A stretch of 64,000 nt of DNA from Macrosoma leucophasiata (GCA_036365455.1 JAWQUS010000009.1:526001-590000); one strand, 5' to 3'; shown: positions 32,280-43,314, counted from the stretch's first letter. Numbers and translations are program-made. Notes: generated by a model not told the origin, from the letters alone.

Positions 32280-32608
32280 CAAGTAGAAATATATTTTATT
32301 TTTAAAGAAAAATGGAAAGAAAAAATTGACTTCAGGCGAGACTCGAACTCGCGACCTACTGGGAACCTAACTAGCATAGTTGGTAATAGATGGCGCTGCT
32401 GCTACCATAAAGCAATGCAATAGATGTGAAGGAAAGCTTTGACAAATCGGACAGGGCTTCAGTAGCTCAATTGGAAGAGCGGCTGGACTAGATTCCCAGT
32501 AGGTCGCGAGTTCGAGTCTCGCCTGAGGTCAATTTTTTCTTTCCATTTTTCTTTAAAAATAAAATATATTTCACAAGCATGTGTTAATGCGAAATAATAT
32601 AAAACAAT
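32280..32608. repeat. Inverted pair of family A tRNA-like SINEs
   Basis: A minus-strand tail and partial tRNA-like block (32285-32365) is followed head-to-head by a complete plus-strand copy (32366-32608) with the conserved upstream segment, the cloverleaf (32458-32530, GAGTTCGAGTCTCGCC T arm) and the 3' tail CACAAGCATGTGTTAATGCG. The outer ~65 bases form a long inverted repeat. Confidence 0.75.
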
Positions 32609-33454
32609 AAGTAGAAATAGTTCGATAAGTTCAGCTGTTAGTTGCAAAATTATTGTGACAACTGACAACGCACAGTATATTTCAAGAATCAGGCCGTCTT
32701 ATTCAACTACAATGAAAGTAGGTCATCGTATTAGACTTTCATCAGTTTTATCACAACCAAAACTGAAGTAAGTAAACAGCTGCTTAACAGCTGCTTTATT
32801 TTCTTTGTAATCATAGCAATGCGGCCTTCATTATATTGTCTACATTACAATCAATCTTTCTTCTCAATTGCAGCTTGTAAAGCCCCACAGAGGCAAATAA
32901 GTCTTAGAGGTGGCAAAGTATTTGCAGGACGCACCTTTGCATTTTGAAATTTAGTTTTTGTGTATAATGTCTATGACAGTATCGAACAATTATCCATAAG
33001 AAAGTCATGTTTGTTTGCTTACCTATTTTAAAAACCAACATATTTATAAGAAACTTTGACTTGTACCGCGCCGTAGAGACAGTCAAGAGAGAGACGACAG
33101 ACTACGACTCTGTAATAGAAAGCAGTCTTAATTATGTTTTATGGAACTTAGTCATGAACTGGATGACGATTGTCCAGGTGATGATGGAGCCCAAGCAGCC
33201 AATCAATTACTACAACGGTTATTTGTGGACACTGTGGAGCTTGTAGCTATTGTATATAAACGCAATCCTGCGTCACAGTCCTTGTCCATGCGATGGGTTG
33301 ATGTGTAATTTTAACTGCTTTTTTTATATAATTTGGTCGGCGTATTTGCCACATTAACCTACTAATAGCGGCTAATTACCACTGCGTTAAGATCCTAAGT
33401 TTAATCTCAATTTCTGGATGATAGTGCTTCTGAGATATTCCGTTTTATTAGATT
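32609..33454. other. Unclassified stretch with small open frames
   Basis: Two overlapping frames, 33007-33246 (79 codons) and 33141-33308 (55 codons, ATG start, acidic then hydrophobic), show no recognised domain. No splice or promoter context supports them. Confidence 0.35.
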
Positions 33455-33752
33455 TTCTCGCCTCTACTTTACTCTCCTACGCTGAGGTCCTGGGTTCGAT
33501 TCCCGGGCAGGGGGTTATCAGAGATAATGGTGTAACGACTTTTATCTCTGGTTCCATTGGGATTTTTCTATTTTCTGGAAATTTCCCAGTACCTCGAAGT
33601 TTGGTAATGTGCCCGGAGATGTTAACAGGCTCGCCACGTGTTACATGGGCCAAAACGAAACCGGCAAATCGTGGGTGTTTGGATGTATGCTTGAATGCAT
33701 GTATTTACCTCTGCCTACCCCTTTGGGGATTACAGGCGTGAAGTTACGTTTT
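33455..33752 (+). repeat. SINE family C, plus-strand copy
   Basis: Eroded head, then GGTCCTGGGTTCGATTCCCG (B-box), body with CCATTGGGATTTTTC, and 3' end GGCGTGAAGTTACGTTTT. Short frames over it are chance. Confidence 0.85.
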
Positions 33753-33775
33753 CTCAAGCACCATTCTTGGAGTGG

Positions 33776-33896
33776 GGTGATATGCTCTGTGATGTCAATA
33801 AGCTTGCTGCCTATAATATAGGTCAAAAGGTAACTGGAGAATTCTGTGCGTTTGCGTGTATGCTTAAACGTACGCATTAACCTCTACCTACCACTT
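33776..33896 (+). repeat. SINE family C 3' fragment, diverged
   Basis: GATATGCTCTGTGATGTCAA ... AACCTCTACCTACCACTTAG parallels the family C 3' third. Probably an older insertion hit by the copy before it. Confidence 0.55.
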
Positions 33897-34777
33897 AGAG
33901 AAATACATATTATAATAGCCGTAGACCTCAAGGTTATGACTTTGAGATTTTAAAAATACATATAACGAATCACGTTGGCGTCACCAAATTGGCAGTCTTT
34001 GTGTATTTGCCAATATGAAGGTTCTGGCGATTGCCAATATAAAAGGATCTTGCGTGTTCATTAGTGAAGGATAGAAATGAGAAGTCCATGTTGGTGATCA
34101 CCACATGTCATAATGCGGAATTAATAGAGTTACCTACATTTTAGGGTAAATTTAGGCGGGTCGAGGTGCGACTGCGCAGCTCTAAGATTATGGGACATTA
34201 GTTGTCCCAACCTTAGAGCCGCTCCACCCTACGCCAACACTAAGTTTGCCGGATATTTATATAATACTAATGTGCCGCTACGTTACATTAGATCATCATA
34301 ATTTACTAGAACCACGGTCCCATTGCTCCGCTGCAGTACGCAGTGTGATACCCGCCTTAATCATCGCTTCCAGTCCAGGAGACAGTGCACGTAAACAGCG
34401 CCGCCGCATCATTAAGACGAGTCTGCAATTAAGACAGTAATCAACTCATATTTACTTGGCTTTATTTAATGTGTGGCCGTTAATTGGTTGGTTATGTTTG
34501 TATACTTTCACACTTAGTAATTAGCGTCTCATTTGAGGCGTTAAATGTTTTAAATATACGAGTACTAGGGTATACTTGAAATTGTATTGAGTGCTTGTTT
34601 AGTTTGTAATGTTATATCTGTGTCAAGAGGGTTCAGGCTAGAAAGTCACTGAACAGTATCTAAAACCGATGTGACAATGTTGTTTAGATGACCTGGTTAA
34701 TTTAGGGGTGTGAAGATCAATTTCTTTTGGTTTTGGATGTTTGTCTTGTGTGTGTTCCACGGCACGCACGATACTTT
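33897..34777. other. Unclassified stretch with one foldback
   Basis: 34157-34239 is an imperfect inverted repeat (GGCGGGTCGAGGTGCG ... AGCTCTAAG / CTTAGAGCCGC ... CCTACGCC), possibly a small MITE. No gene. Confidence 0.45.
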
Positions 34778-35063
34778 ACTGGTGGTAGAGCTCTAGTGAC
34801 GGTTCTCGCGGGCGTAGGCACCACCGCATTACCTAATATACATGCCGCTAAATGGTAGTGTTCAGCACTATCGTGTTCCGGTCAGGTGGTAATGTACGGC
34901 CCTGTAATTGCCGGCACAGAGGCATAACACCTAATGCCTCAGGAGTGGCAGCGCATCTGCATTTTGACCTCTGGTCTCTGTGTGGGTGGCTATAGGCTGC
35001 AGTCATCACTTAACATCAATGTGAACTGCATGCTTGTTTGCCACTTTTATTACATAAAAAAAA
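34778..35063 (+). repeat. SINE family B, full length
   Basis: TACTGGTGGTAGAGCTCTAG to CCACTTTTATTACATAAAAA. ACTTTA occurs at both ends, a possible short target duplication. Close to the family consensus, so relatively young. Confidence 0.9.
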
Positions 35064-35282
35064 ACTTTAGTTACTAAGGCGGATTCGCGAACTCAGTGGT
35101 GGTATTTATACCGCGGGACGCTGCTGCCCATCCCGAGTTGTTATTTTTACTACCGTCCTACAGGAATGGTCTGACTGCCATTGTTCAGTTGACTGACTGC
35201 ACTAGAGGAAGAATTCTCTTTCAGTACAATTAAATTCTTCCGCTAGTGGGTCGTCACGAGCCAACGCCAGGATTATTATAAA
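35064..35282. other. Short unclassified stretch
   Basis: No feature recognised. Confidence 0.3.
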
Positions 35283-35590
35283 CGTAATTTCACACCTGTA
35301 ATCCCCGAAGGGGTAGCCAGAGGTAAATGCATGCATTCAAGCATACATGCAAACACCCACGATTGGCCGGTTACGTTTTTGGCCCATGTAACAGGTGGCG
35401 AGCCTGTTGACATCTCCGGGCACATTACCAAACTTCGAGGTACTGAAAAATTTCTAGAAAATGGTAAATACCAAAACAACCAAAGATAAAGGACTTTACA
35501 CCATTATTTCTGATAACCCCCTACCCGGGAATCGAACCCAGGACCTCAGCGTAGTAATAGTGGCCTGCTACCACTAGGCTACCGAGGCAG
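35283..35590 (-). repeat. SINE family C, full length
   Basis: CGTAATTTCACACCTGTAAT to GGCTACCGAGGCAG. AGGATTATTAT lies at both flanks (about 35269 and 35603), a likely target duplication. Confidence 0.85.
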
Positions 35591-36113
35591 TTAGCCAGTT
35601 AGGATTATTATGATGTTTACAAATTAAATACTTTTCTTCATCAAAATATAAATTGTTTTTAAACCGTACAAAAATATTCCAAAAGGTTCGAAATAATGCC
35701 CCATTGCAACGTTACCTTTAAAATATTAATTTACTCAAAGTCTGTAACGTAAACAAGGGAATAAATACTTCACATTAACTCGCATTCCAATTAGTGTTGT
35801 TCTGAGATTTCTCAACAATGTTGGCTCGTTTGATATGTGAACACCGCCAAGTGATTGTTTTGCATTACATTATGTCGTTAATTAGCCACAACCCTACTTC
35901 AAACGGCTCAGCATTGTCAGTTTGCATGGTTGTTATCAACGTTCAAGTACCTAATTGTTGTTTTACATCACTGCTTCTTTGTCTACAAAACGTCCGTTTG
36001 GTTGTTTGTCCGTCCGTTTGGTTGTTTGTCACAAAGTTGTATGTTGTAAAGCGAAGAACAAACCGACGCGTCCAATTTGCGTCCACGGTAGCCACAGTAC
36101 AAATATAAACAGT
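35591..36113. other. Unclassified stretch
   Basis: A short direct repeat GTCCGTTTGGTTGTTTGTC occurs twice near 35990-36030. No gene. Confidence 0.4.
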
Positions 36114-36280
36114 ATGGAAACTACGTACAAAACGTTCAAATCGGTACACTCACACAAACATGCGCCGAGGCCCCTAAGCGGTTCTCGCGGTGCTGCAGCT
36201 CCGAGTCACTCGCTACTCGAGCGTCGAGGCGCATGTTTGTGTGAGTGTGCCGTTTTGAACGTTTTGTACGTAGTTTCCAT
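36114..36280. mobile_element. MITE with 53-bp terminal inverted repeats
   Basis: Arms 36114-36166 and 36228-36280 (ATGGAAACTACGTACAAAAC ...) pair with two mismatches. A GC-rich 61-bp centre separates them. Target duplication is unclear. Superfamily unassigned. Confidence 0.8.
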
Positions 36281-36483
36281 TAATTCCGGTCGTGGTGGCG
36301 ATCAGTTACTGCCTAAGAAGTTGTAGCGATGTGTTCTAACCGCACATTGACAGGTGTTGACAGTGCCTGGACGCGTTCAACATTGCAGCGTCCGAACGCG
36401 CGATCAACACGCGGCCGCGATCAGTTGCTGCCGGCACTATTTGAACGCTGCACGCAAGTATAGATCGCGCCACGTAAAAATAT
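36281..36483. other. GC-rich unclassified segment
   Basis: CGCGATCAACACGCGGCCGCG region. No frame or repeat match. Confidence 0.3.
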
Positions 36484-36798
36484 TTTTTACTGGTGGTAGA
36501 GCTCCAGTGACGGAGCTCGCGGGCGTAGGCACCACCGCATTACTTGATTTACTTGCCGCTAATTGGTAGTGTTCAGCACTATCGTGTTCCGGTCAGGTGG
36601 TAATGTACGGCCCTGTAATTTCCGGCACAGAGGCATAACCTAAAACCTTAGGCCTCAGGAGTGGTAACGCATTTGCATTTTGACCTTGGTCTTTGTGTGG
36701 GTGTCTATAGGCTGCAGTCATTACTTAACATCAATGTGAACTGCATGCTTATTTGCCACTTCAATTACAAGAAAAAAAAAAAAAAAAAAAAAAAAAAG
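36484..36798 (+). repeat. SINE family B, full length with long A-tail
   Basis: TACTGGTGGTAGAGCTCCAG to TTTGCCACTTCAATTAC, then about 25 A. The long uninterrupted tail suggests a recent insertion. Confidence 0.9.
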
Positions 36799-37945
36799 AA
36801 CCCTGGAAGAAAGTAGAAGGGATGTGTTCGCGCATCGGTACACTCGCGCACGAAAGTACTAGCCCTATTGGTTTATTTTTGATCTAGCTTTCGCTTGCGG
36901 TTTCGTGTATTGGTAGGCAGATTGAAAACTATATTACATAGAATAACATAAAATGAAATAAAAACACATGACGCGCAGCTTGACCGCCAGCGTTCTTTTT
37001 TTCGTGGCGCGACCTATAATTAGTAGGTGAGAAAAATGGTATTGGTGTGAACTACTTTCTGCACGCGAGGAGATCGCCTCCGCGACCACCGTGCACGCAG
37101 ATAGGACGCGACGGTTTGTTTGAACCTCAAGACATGAATTGTCGAATAATGTCCGTTGCTGTGACCGTGGCTGTAAATATAACATTTCAGGAATTGGGCG
37201 ATCGAGTTTTGCTTGAACTTGTACACAAAAATGAATATTTATATAATACGAATTTCATTTACTTACATCAAATGCGATAATTGAGAATCATTGCATGGTG
37301 GTTAGGCAAACAAAATACCCAAATAAGTTGCAATCTGTATATAAAGTACGTCAAAAGTGTGTTTTCTAAATTTTTGAATATTTTTACATAATATACCCAC
37401 ATCAATCTTATTATTTATAATGGAATAAGCCGAATAAGTGTAATAAAAAGGTGACGCTACAACATTAATTTCAAATTCTAATATTACAACTTTCAATATG
37501 TATCCCAAGTAACACGTTTTACCTTTCGACCTCAACGCGGGTCAAACTTCACGCGTCAGCAGTAAAATATCGAAACCCGACAGGAATCACCACAACCCGG
37601 GTCATAAAGTGCCCCAACACCTGACCTGCGGGTCACAGCTTGTTTTCCAACCCCGTTTCATTGCTTCCAAACATCTCATGTCATTAATCTCACTCCGTGA
37701 TAGGGATTTGTGTGCGAATGTACTGAAATTGGAATAGATTTTCTTAGGGTGAATAATGTCCAGTTTATAAAACTGTTTTACGTGAGATGTAAATTAATCC
37801 GTGAAATTCGGACGACTTTGCTGTTGATTAAATTTTTAGGACTGAAAACAAATAAGTTATGAGTTTAAAATACAATTGTAAATTAAGGAAGGTAAGGGAC
37901 CTTCAATCAGATAAAAAAAAATACGGTCTGTAGTACTTACCTCAT
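36799..37945. other. Unclassified stretch
   Basis: No gene recognised. Several 60-80-codon frames on both strands (36934-37535) overlap each other and look random. Confidence 0.4.
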
Positions 37946-38290
37946 AATGCCAACCTATTATACGTCCCACTGCTGGGCACGAGTCTCTCCCCTTTTTTGG
38001 GGGGAGGCCTGGAGCTTACGGGTTGGTGGAGGTGGGTGGGTTAGTGATCCGACAGCGGGTTGGCCCGCTGTCGGATGTTTTCAAACTGCCCGTAAGGCCT
38101 CCGACGAGGTTTAACGACTGCTATCTATTGATAGCAACCGGGACCGACGGCTTAACAGAAACGCACATTTAATTTGCCACTAGCGGTCACCCATCAAACT
38201 ACCCGACTGCGCCCGTAGTGCTTAACCGAGTAGATCGCTTATGATCTACACTAGCCGCGGGGCCATGCTCGCTTCGCCTTACTTGGCGTA
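37946..38290 (-). repeat. SINE family E with 5S rRNA-like head, most complete copy
   Basis: On the minus strand: CATGGCCCCGCGGCTAGTG, then CGATCTACTCGGTTAAGCAC, TACGGGCGCAGTCGGGTAG and TTGATGGGTGACCGCTAG. These follow, in order and spacing, the box A to box C internal control region of insect 5S rRNA. The body includes GTCGGTCCCGGTTGCTATC and a GC-rich hairpin (CCGACAGCGGG / CCCGCTGTCGG). The 3' end is GCCCAGCAGTGGGACGTATAA. It is consistent with the 5S-derived (SINE3-type) class. The head predicts pol III transcription. Confidence 0.75.
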
Positions 38291-39690
38291 CGTACTTACT
38301 TGGCAAGCTCGAATCAACAAAGACCTCACAGCAGCAGTAGTAGTCTGCTACTACTTCATTACTGTGCCTCAGTAATATTTACCAAAAGACATCAAATTAC
38401 AACATTAATTGAACACAAGCAAATAATTACTCCCTACCTATTTAATATTCCAATGCTGTAATAATAATCGAATTCGATAATCGAGTTTCATAGCCAATTA
38501 CAATTTATCGTTAAACAAACTGAAGCCCTCTTATCCTCTTAATTATTGATGTCCAATTTAACGATAGAAGCCTTTTCAATTTACTTTGGAAATTGATGAT
38601 TGGGCTAATATAATTAAACTGTGATATCAGTGTAAAATAAGGGAATTAACGCAGTTTACTTGATTAATTATTATAACTAGCAGCTCGCCTTGACTTTGTT
38701 TAGGTTAAAAAAAGATCTCCATAGTAATAACTAAAGACTTAAAATCTCAGTCGCCTCATCTAAAACAAATCAATGGTTTCTGATGCGGATTTTACTCAAT
38801 TTTGTCCAAATTCTCAAGTTCCGTTTCAAGAATTTTGTTTTTTTTTTCATTTTGGTTCAATTTGGTGAAATTGAAAATAATTAGGTATGTCCAACATACG
38901 TAATGCATGTTTACTATAAAAAAATCGTCAAAAAAAGACCACATGTCTTGCATAATCAAGAAGTTATCAGATTTTATGAAGAGCCAAGTTTCTAAATCTA
39001 CACGCCCTGTCTGCCTATAAGGACCCAACTTTACAAAGCATCTCACACATTATATTTTGTAAGAAAACGTTGTTAGCACACCGCGAAAACTCCGCCGTAA
39101 TTCCATACAAACGCTTAATTTGGTCTGTATTATACAGACTTCAATCAGTAACGTGTATTTATACGTGCTCCTGTGTGCGTAGCACGTAGAAAATACTAAC
39201 CGTCGCCCATAAGAGGGGAGGAGGTTGGGTGATGCGGGGAAATCTGGCGGGACATCAAAGTGTCATTCTATACGTAGTATTATTACATACTTTCTGGTTG
39301 TTAGTCCCATTTTATTTCGCTTGGCCAACGATACCATATCGTAGCTGATGCTGCAGAATGTTCGTTCAGCACTTTTGTGGTTCTGATAATTATCATAAGG
39401 TCCGTAGCAAAATATTCAAGGTTTCGAGAGTGGCAACGCATTTACATGTTGACCGTTAGTTTATGCAATTATTGTTTAGCTGTAGTATTCACTAATTATG
39501 CACTTATTGTAAAGCTATAAATGGGTGTAACTTACCTATTCCCAAGTATTCCCCTATACTAAACTAGTTTGTCATATCGTGACTCGAAAATCGACTACTC
39601 CTAGAAAATTTGTCAAAAATCTGACCGTGTAATTTCCATACTAATACGAGTACAATAAAATTATGTCGCTAATCTCTACTTCTCTTCCAG
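38291..39690. other. Unclassified, probably intronic
   Basis: A family C head scrap (AGTAGTAGTCTGCTACTACTT) lies at about 38334. The remainder is AT-rich with no coding support up to the polypyrimidine tract before the exon. Confidence 0.45.
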
Positions 39691-39833
39691 AGAAGCGTTG
39701 CCGAACGGCACGTTATGGCTGGGAGCGTTCTCAGCGGCGCAGTATCGGACCGACGTGCACGCCGCCGTGTACCGCTGCCGCGCCGCCGGCGCCGTTGGCA
39801 CAATACTGTCCAGGGACATGCGCTTGGAGGCTG
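39691..39833 (+). CDS. Internal exon of a Dscam-family Ig adhesion receptor
   Basis: A 143-base exon. It is preceded by polypyrimidine TCTCTACTTCTCTTCCAG and followed by GTAAGT. One base completes a codon from the preceding exon, 47 codons follow, and one base begins the next (upstream intron phase 2, downstream phase 1). The peptide holds LPNGTLWLGAF, then YRTDVHAAVYRCRAAGAVG and TILSRDMRLEA. This is the F-G strand half of an Ig domain with its cysteine in YRC. The combination LP.GTL ... Y..(E/D)VH..VYRC.A....G.I.SRD..... is the hallmark of the first Ig domain of Dscam proteins, which act in neuronal self-recognition and, in arthropods, haemocyte biology. It is strongly GC-rich against AT-rich flanks. 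Which Dscam paralogue is unclear: no cluster of alternative exons was recognised downstream. It could also be a stray duplicated exon. Confidence 0.75.
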
Positions 39834-40029
39834 GTAAGTTGACCTCAATTACACTCTAGCCAACTTGTAGTTGTAAGAATTATTATATACAAATTTATGA
39901 GCCAACATAGGTACAGTCTTCATAACCTTACTCTCGTAAACCGATGCGACTGCAATCTAACCCAATTAGAAAGAGATCATGCGCAGGATCAATGGATTTA
40001 TTTGCTATTCAAGATGCCCCAGGCATAGT
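39834..40029. other. Start of downstream intron
   Basis: Begins at the GTAAGT donor. No other feature. Confidence 0.6.
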
Positions 40030-40404
40030 TAGTGGTGGCAGACTTCCAGTGTAGGAGCTCGAGGGCATAAACACCACCGCATTACCTTTTTCCCGCAAAT
40101 TATAGTGTATAATAGTAGTGCTTAGCACTATCGTGATCCAGTTAGTTAGTAATGCCCTGAAATAACTTATCACACGGCCAAATACTCAAACGTCACTAAA
40201 ATCTAAGTGGGACTTAAAAGTCTTCTGGCTTTATAAAACACGTTCAAGCGATAGAGATAGCGCACATTTGAGCGTTGCTTAAAATTAAACGCATCTGCAT
40301 TTTGACCTCTAGTCTTTGTGTGGGTATCTATAGGTTGCAGTCATCACTTAACATCAATGTGAACTGTATGCCTATTTGCCACCTTCATTACATAAAAAAA
40401 ACTT
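40030..40404 (+). repeat. SINE family B with an internal insertion
   Basis: Left part to about 40176 (GGTGGCAGACTTCCAG ... GCCCTGAAATAACTTATC), foreign sequence about 40180-40285, right part GCATCTGCATTTTGACCTC to the A-run at 40396. Confidence 0.75.
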
Positions 40405-40850
40405 AGCCACTAAGCTACCGAAGTGCTACACAATTTATTATTCTTTCCATTTCCTGTTGAAAAGCTTTAGATACAATTTTATCGAGAGTTTGTGGTATTG
40501 TGAACCTTCTAATAAGTTAAGATACCCTAAATAACGTAACTGCATCAATTTTGAAACAGATAAACTCAAGACTAATTCCCGATATCCCAAACAATTACTG
40601 ATACTTCGGAATTGCTCTTTAAGCCCTCCAACCGGAGCTAGCGACTGATAAACCTATCGAAGTATACCCTAATAACTTCACCTTACTGTAACCCTAATCC
40701 GGGAGGAATATTGATGGCGACAAATTTGCGCCAGATAAGAAATCCGTCTTCGTTCGCTTTCGTAAGAAGTGAAACGCCAAAGATTATGCAAAAAAAGTCT
40801 AGTGTCAGCATACACGGAGATACTTGATAGGTGTGGTACAAGGTCTAGAG
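40405..40850. other. Unclassified, probably intronic
   Basis: No feature recognised. Confidence 0.35.
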
Positions 40851-41038
40851 CAGAGGTTCCCAAACTATTTTTTCTTGTAGACCCCTTTCAATGTTTTTTC
40901 TGGTTCCCGTGGACCTCTTTGCTACATTTATATCACATTCCCATATTTCCATTATTTTATTCACGCCTACGTAGACCCCTATCGAGTCTCCCATGGACCC
41001 CAGGCAGTCCATATCATAGACCATTTTGGGAATCACTG
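40851..41038. mobile_element. hAT-type MITE with exact 8-bp target duplication
   Basis: Ends CAGAGGTTCCCAAACT and TTTTGGGAATCACTG form imperfect inverted repeats matching the hAT consensus. GTCTAGAG occurs exactly at 40843-40850 and 41039-41046, the 8-bp duplication expected for hAT. At 188 bp it is non-coding (the 91-codon frame across it is chance). Confidence 0.9.
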
Positions 41039-41046
41039 GTCTAGAG

Positions 41047-41466
41047 AAAAGCGAAAAAAAATCCGCAACGTGTGTAAAAATGCCCGTTGCTTACTGAGTG
41101 AACTGATGACTAAATAACTTAAAGAAAACACATAGGGTAGTGGAAACAAGCTAAAATTTGGATTGCAGATTCACGCAAAGTAATGCGAAGGAAATAAAAC
41201 GTGTGCCGACAAATATACTCGTTAAAAATAAGAACGAACGAGAGTACCTGAACATTAACTGGATGGTAAACTAAGCGGGCAAAGACGGCGACGCAGGTCT
41301 AAGCTTAGATAACTAAATGGGCTAAAATAGGGCTTAAAAATTCCGGACGTGAAAAATTGAGAGTAGAATAGCCAACAGTATGCCCAGGCCTACCGGTTGT
41401 TGCAGCGACAGATGATAAAATAAATAATATTGTATCAATGGAAATATTTACTGGTATATATGGTAT
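41047..41466. other. Unclassified, probably intronic
   Basis: No feature recognised. Confidence 0.35.
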
Positions 41467-41759
41467 TATTACTGGTGGTAGAGCTCCAGTGACGGAGCTC
41501 GCGGGCGTAGGCACCACCGCATTACCTAATATACTTGCCGCTAAATGGTAGTGTTCAGCACTATCGTGTTCCGGTCAGGTGGTAATGTACGGCCCTGTAA
41601 TTTCCGGCACAGAGGCATAACACCTTAGGCCTCAGGAGTGACAACGCATCTGCCTTTTGACCTTGGTCTTTGTATGGGTGTCTATAGGCTGCAGTCATCA
41701 CTTAACATCAATGTGAACTGCATGTTTGTTTGCCACTTCAATACCATAAAAAAAAAAAA
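41467..41759 (+). repeat. SINE family B, near-consensus full-length copy
   Basis: A good reference copy. Its parts in order are: head TACTGGTGGTAGAGCTCCAG (A-box-like TGGTAGAGC), GACGGAGCTCGCGGGCGTAG, GTGTTCCGGTCAGGTGGTAA (possible B-box region), GGCCTCAGGAGTGACAACGC, TATAGGCTGCAGTCATCACT, tail CATGTTTGTTTGCCACTTC and an A-run. The final ~70 bases resemble the 3' end of the intact LINE at 47.6 kb. Confidence 0.92.
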
Positions 41760-42289
41760 TTGGTGTTCTTAAAGTTCTTACACTCAGTTTAAAAGCGTCC
41801 CCGATGAATGACAGTAAGCTCATTTACGTTAATGTGTTATAGTAAGTGCACATCGTATATTAAACCTTTACCAAAATAAGGTAATACAGAAAATTGTAAA
41901 TAAACCATCATAATCTTAGAAAATACTTTTTTTTTTAAATGATCAACGGAGGCTTCTAAGCCTTAAAAAGCCTAAATGTCTTATCTATTAAGTGTATTTT
42001 AACTTTGACAAATTCGAACGTCAAGGTCAATCTCAACCATTACAGCCTTTCCCTTAAGCGTTTTAAGTTTAGGGGCGGGCCTGTCTTCGTGAGTTACTAC
42101 TGCTTTGAACCAGTGTGCTCTTGTGTTAGAAAATATATTTTGTAAGCTTGAATTTTGTTTTATGTTTTAAAGTATATGGGTACTTACCACTAAGTTATTG
42201 TCTTAAGCTGTTGGGTGTATAATACAGATTGCAAGTGTAGACTTTGAGAAATGGTAATAATATCAAAAATTGTACGAGAAATCGAACAT
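41760..42289. other. Unclassified, probably intronic
   Basis: No feature recognised. Confidence 0.35.
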
Positions 42290-42360
42290 GGGTCACCGCT
42301 GATGGAAAAATAAAATGCGCGTTTCCGTGCTTTGGAGTGCGCGTTAAACCGTCGGTCTAT
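42290..42360 (+). repeat. Family E fragment
   Basis: GGGTCACCGCTGATGG and AATGCGCGTTTCCGTGCTTT parallel the 5S-type head boundary of 10972-11110. Confidence 0.5.
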
Positions 42361-42544
42361 ATTTTGAAAACACTGATGACTGGCTAAAAATATAAATATA
42401 TAAATGCTTAAAAATGAATCGGTTTGCTCTCACTGCATTAAATGGATTGCAATACCCAAATAGAGTTCATTTGTGACATTCTAACAAAAATGTAATATAC
42501 CACCATTATAATTATTGTAATTACCTACTGTAACAAATGAAAGC

Positions 42545-42655
42545 AATAAATATTGAGTATTGAGTATTGAGTATTGGTCCCGATTGCTGTCAATAGATAG
42601 CAGTCGTTAAACCATATCGAAGGCCTTATGGGCGGTTTGAAAACATCTCATCGTA
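42545..42655 (+). repeat. Family E central fragment
   Basis: GGTCCCGATTGCTGTCAATA, GATAGCAGTCGTTAAACC and GGCCTTATGGGCGGTTTGAA match the body of 37946-38290. It is preceded by a GAGTATT triplication. Confidence 0.65.
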
Positions 42656-43100
42656 AATAATACAGGCGTATAGTACCTAATGTTTCGTTCCATGTAACAT
42701 AAGAAACGAAGCCTTAATACACCGTATTTTTGACCCTTAAATAAATGAAATAAACATACACTAAGGGTGTCCCCGAACGGGACAACACCAACGCGTTCGT
42801 TCTTCTCCAACTTCAACAATAGGAACCTTATGGCTATTAAAATAAAAACTTCGGCTGAACATCCAAACTGAACTTTATTTTCAGGTACGTAAAGATGATT
42901 TGGAATATTTCGGAAAAAGCCAATGATCCCACTGGCTGCTGAATGAAAAGATGAAATAGCTCGTTGAGAAATCAAATTGTATCCGTGTCGTGGTATTAAC
43001 TTTGCCTCTGCCAGTTATTCCATTGTGACGATACTTTCTAGCAACAGCGGTTGAGTCAATTAAACTAGAAATGAATATTGTTTGTAAACATTTTCTTTCA
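42656..43100. other. Unclassified stretch
   Basis: A 122-codon minus-strand frame (42607-42975) partly overlaps a family E repeat and has no recognised domain. Treated as chance. Confidence 0.35.
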
Positions 43101-43314
43101 ACTTGTTGCTGAATGGTAGTGTTCAGCGCTATCGTGTTCTGTACAGGTGGCCATGCACGGCCATGTAATTTTCAGCACAGAGGCGTAACAACTTAAGCCT
43201 CAGGAGTTGCAACGTACCTACATTTAAATTTCTGGTTTGATGTAGATGTTTAAGTTTATAGGCTACAGTTACAACATTAATATGAATTGTACGCTTGTTT
43301 TCCACTTCATTACA
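43101..43314 (+). repeat. SINE family B, diverged, tail-to-tail with the next
   Basis: ACTTGTTGCTGAATGGTAGTG to CACTTCATTACA. Its A-tail was replaced or used as target by the inverted copy that follows. Confidence 0.75.

Noticed and set aside
33141..33308. 55-codon ATG frame with balanced composition
   Set aside because: Too short, no recognised domain, an overlapping frame of similar length exists and no splice sites are evident.
42607..42975. 122-codon minus-strand frame
   Set aside because: Its start lies in unclassified sequence and its end in a family E repeat. No domain or splice context.
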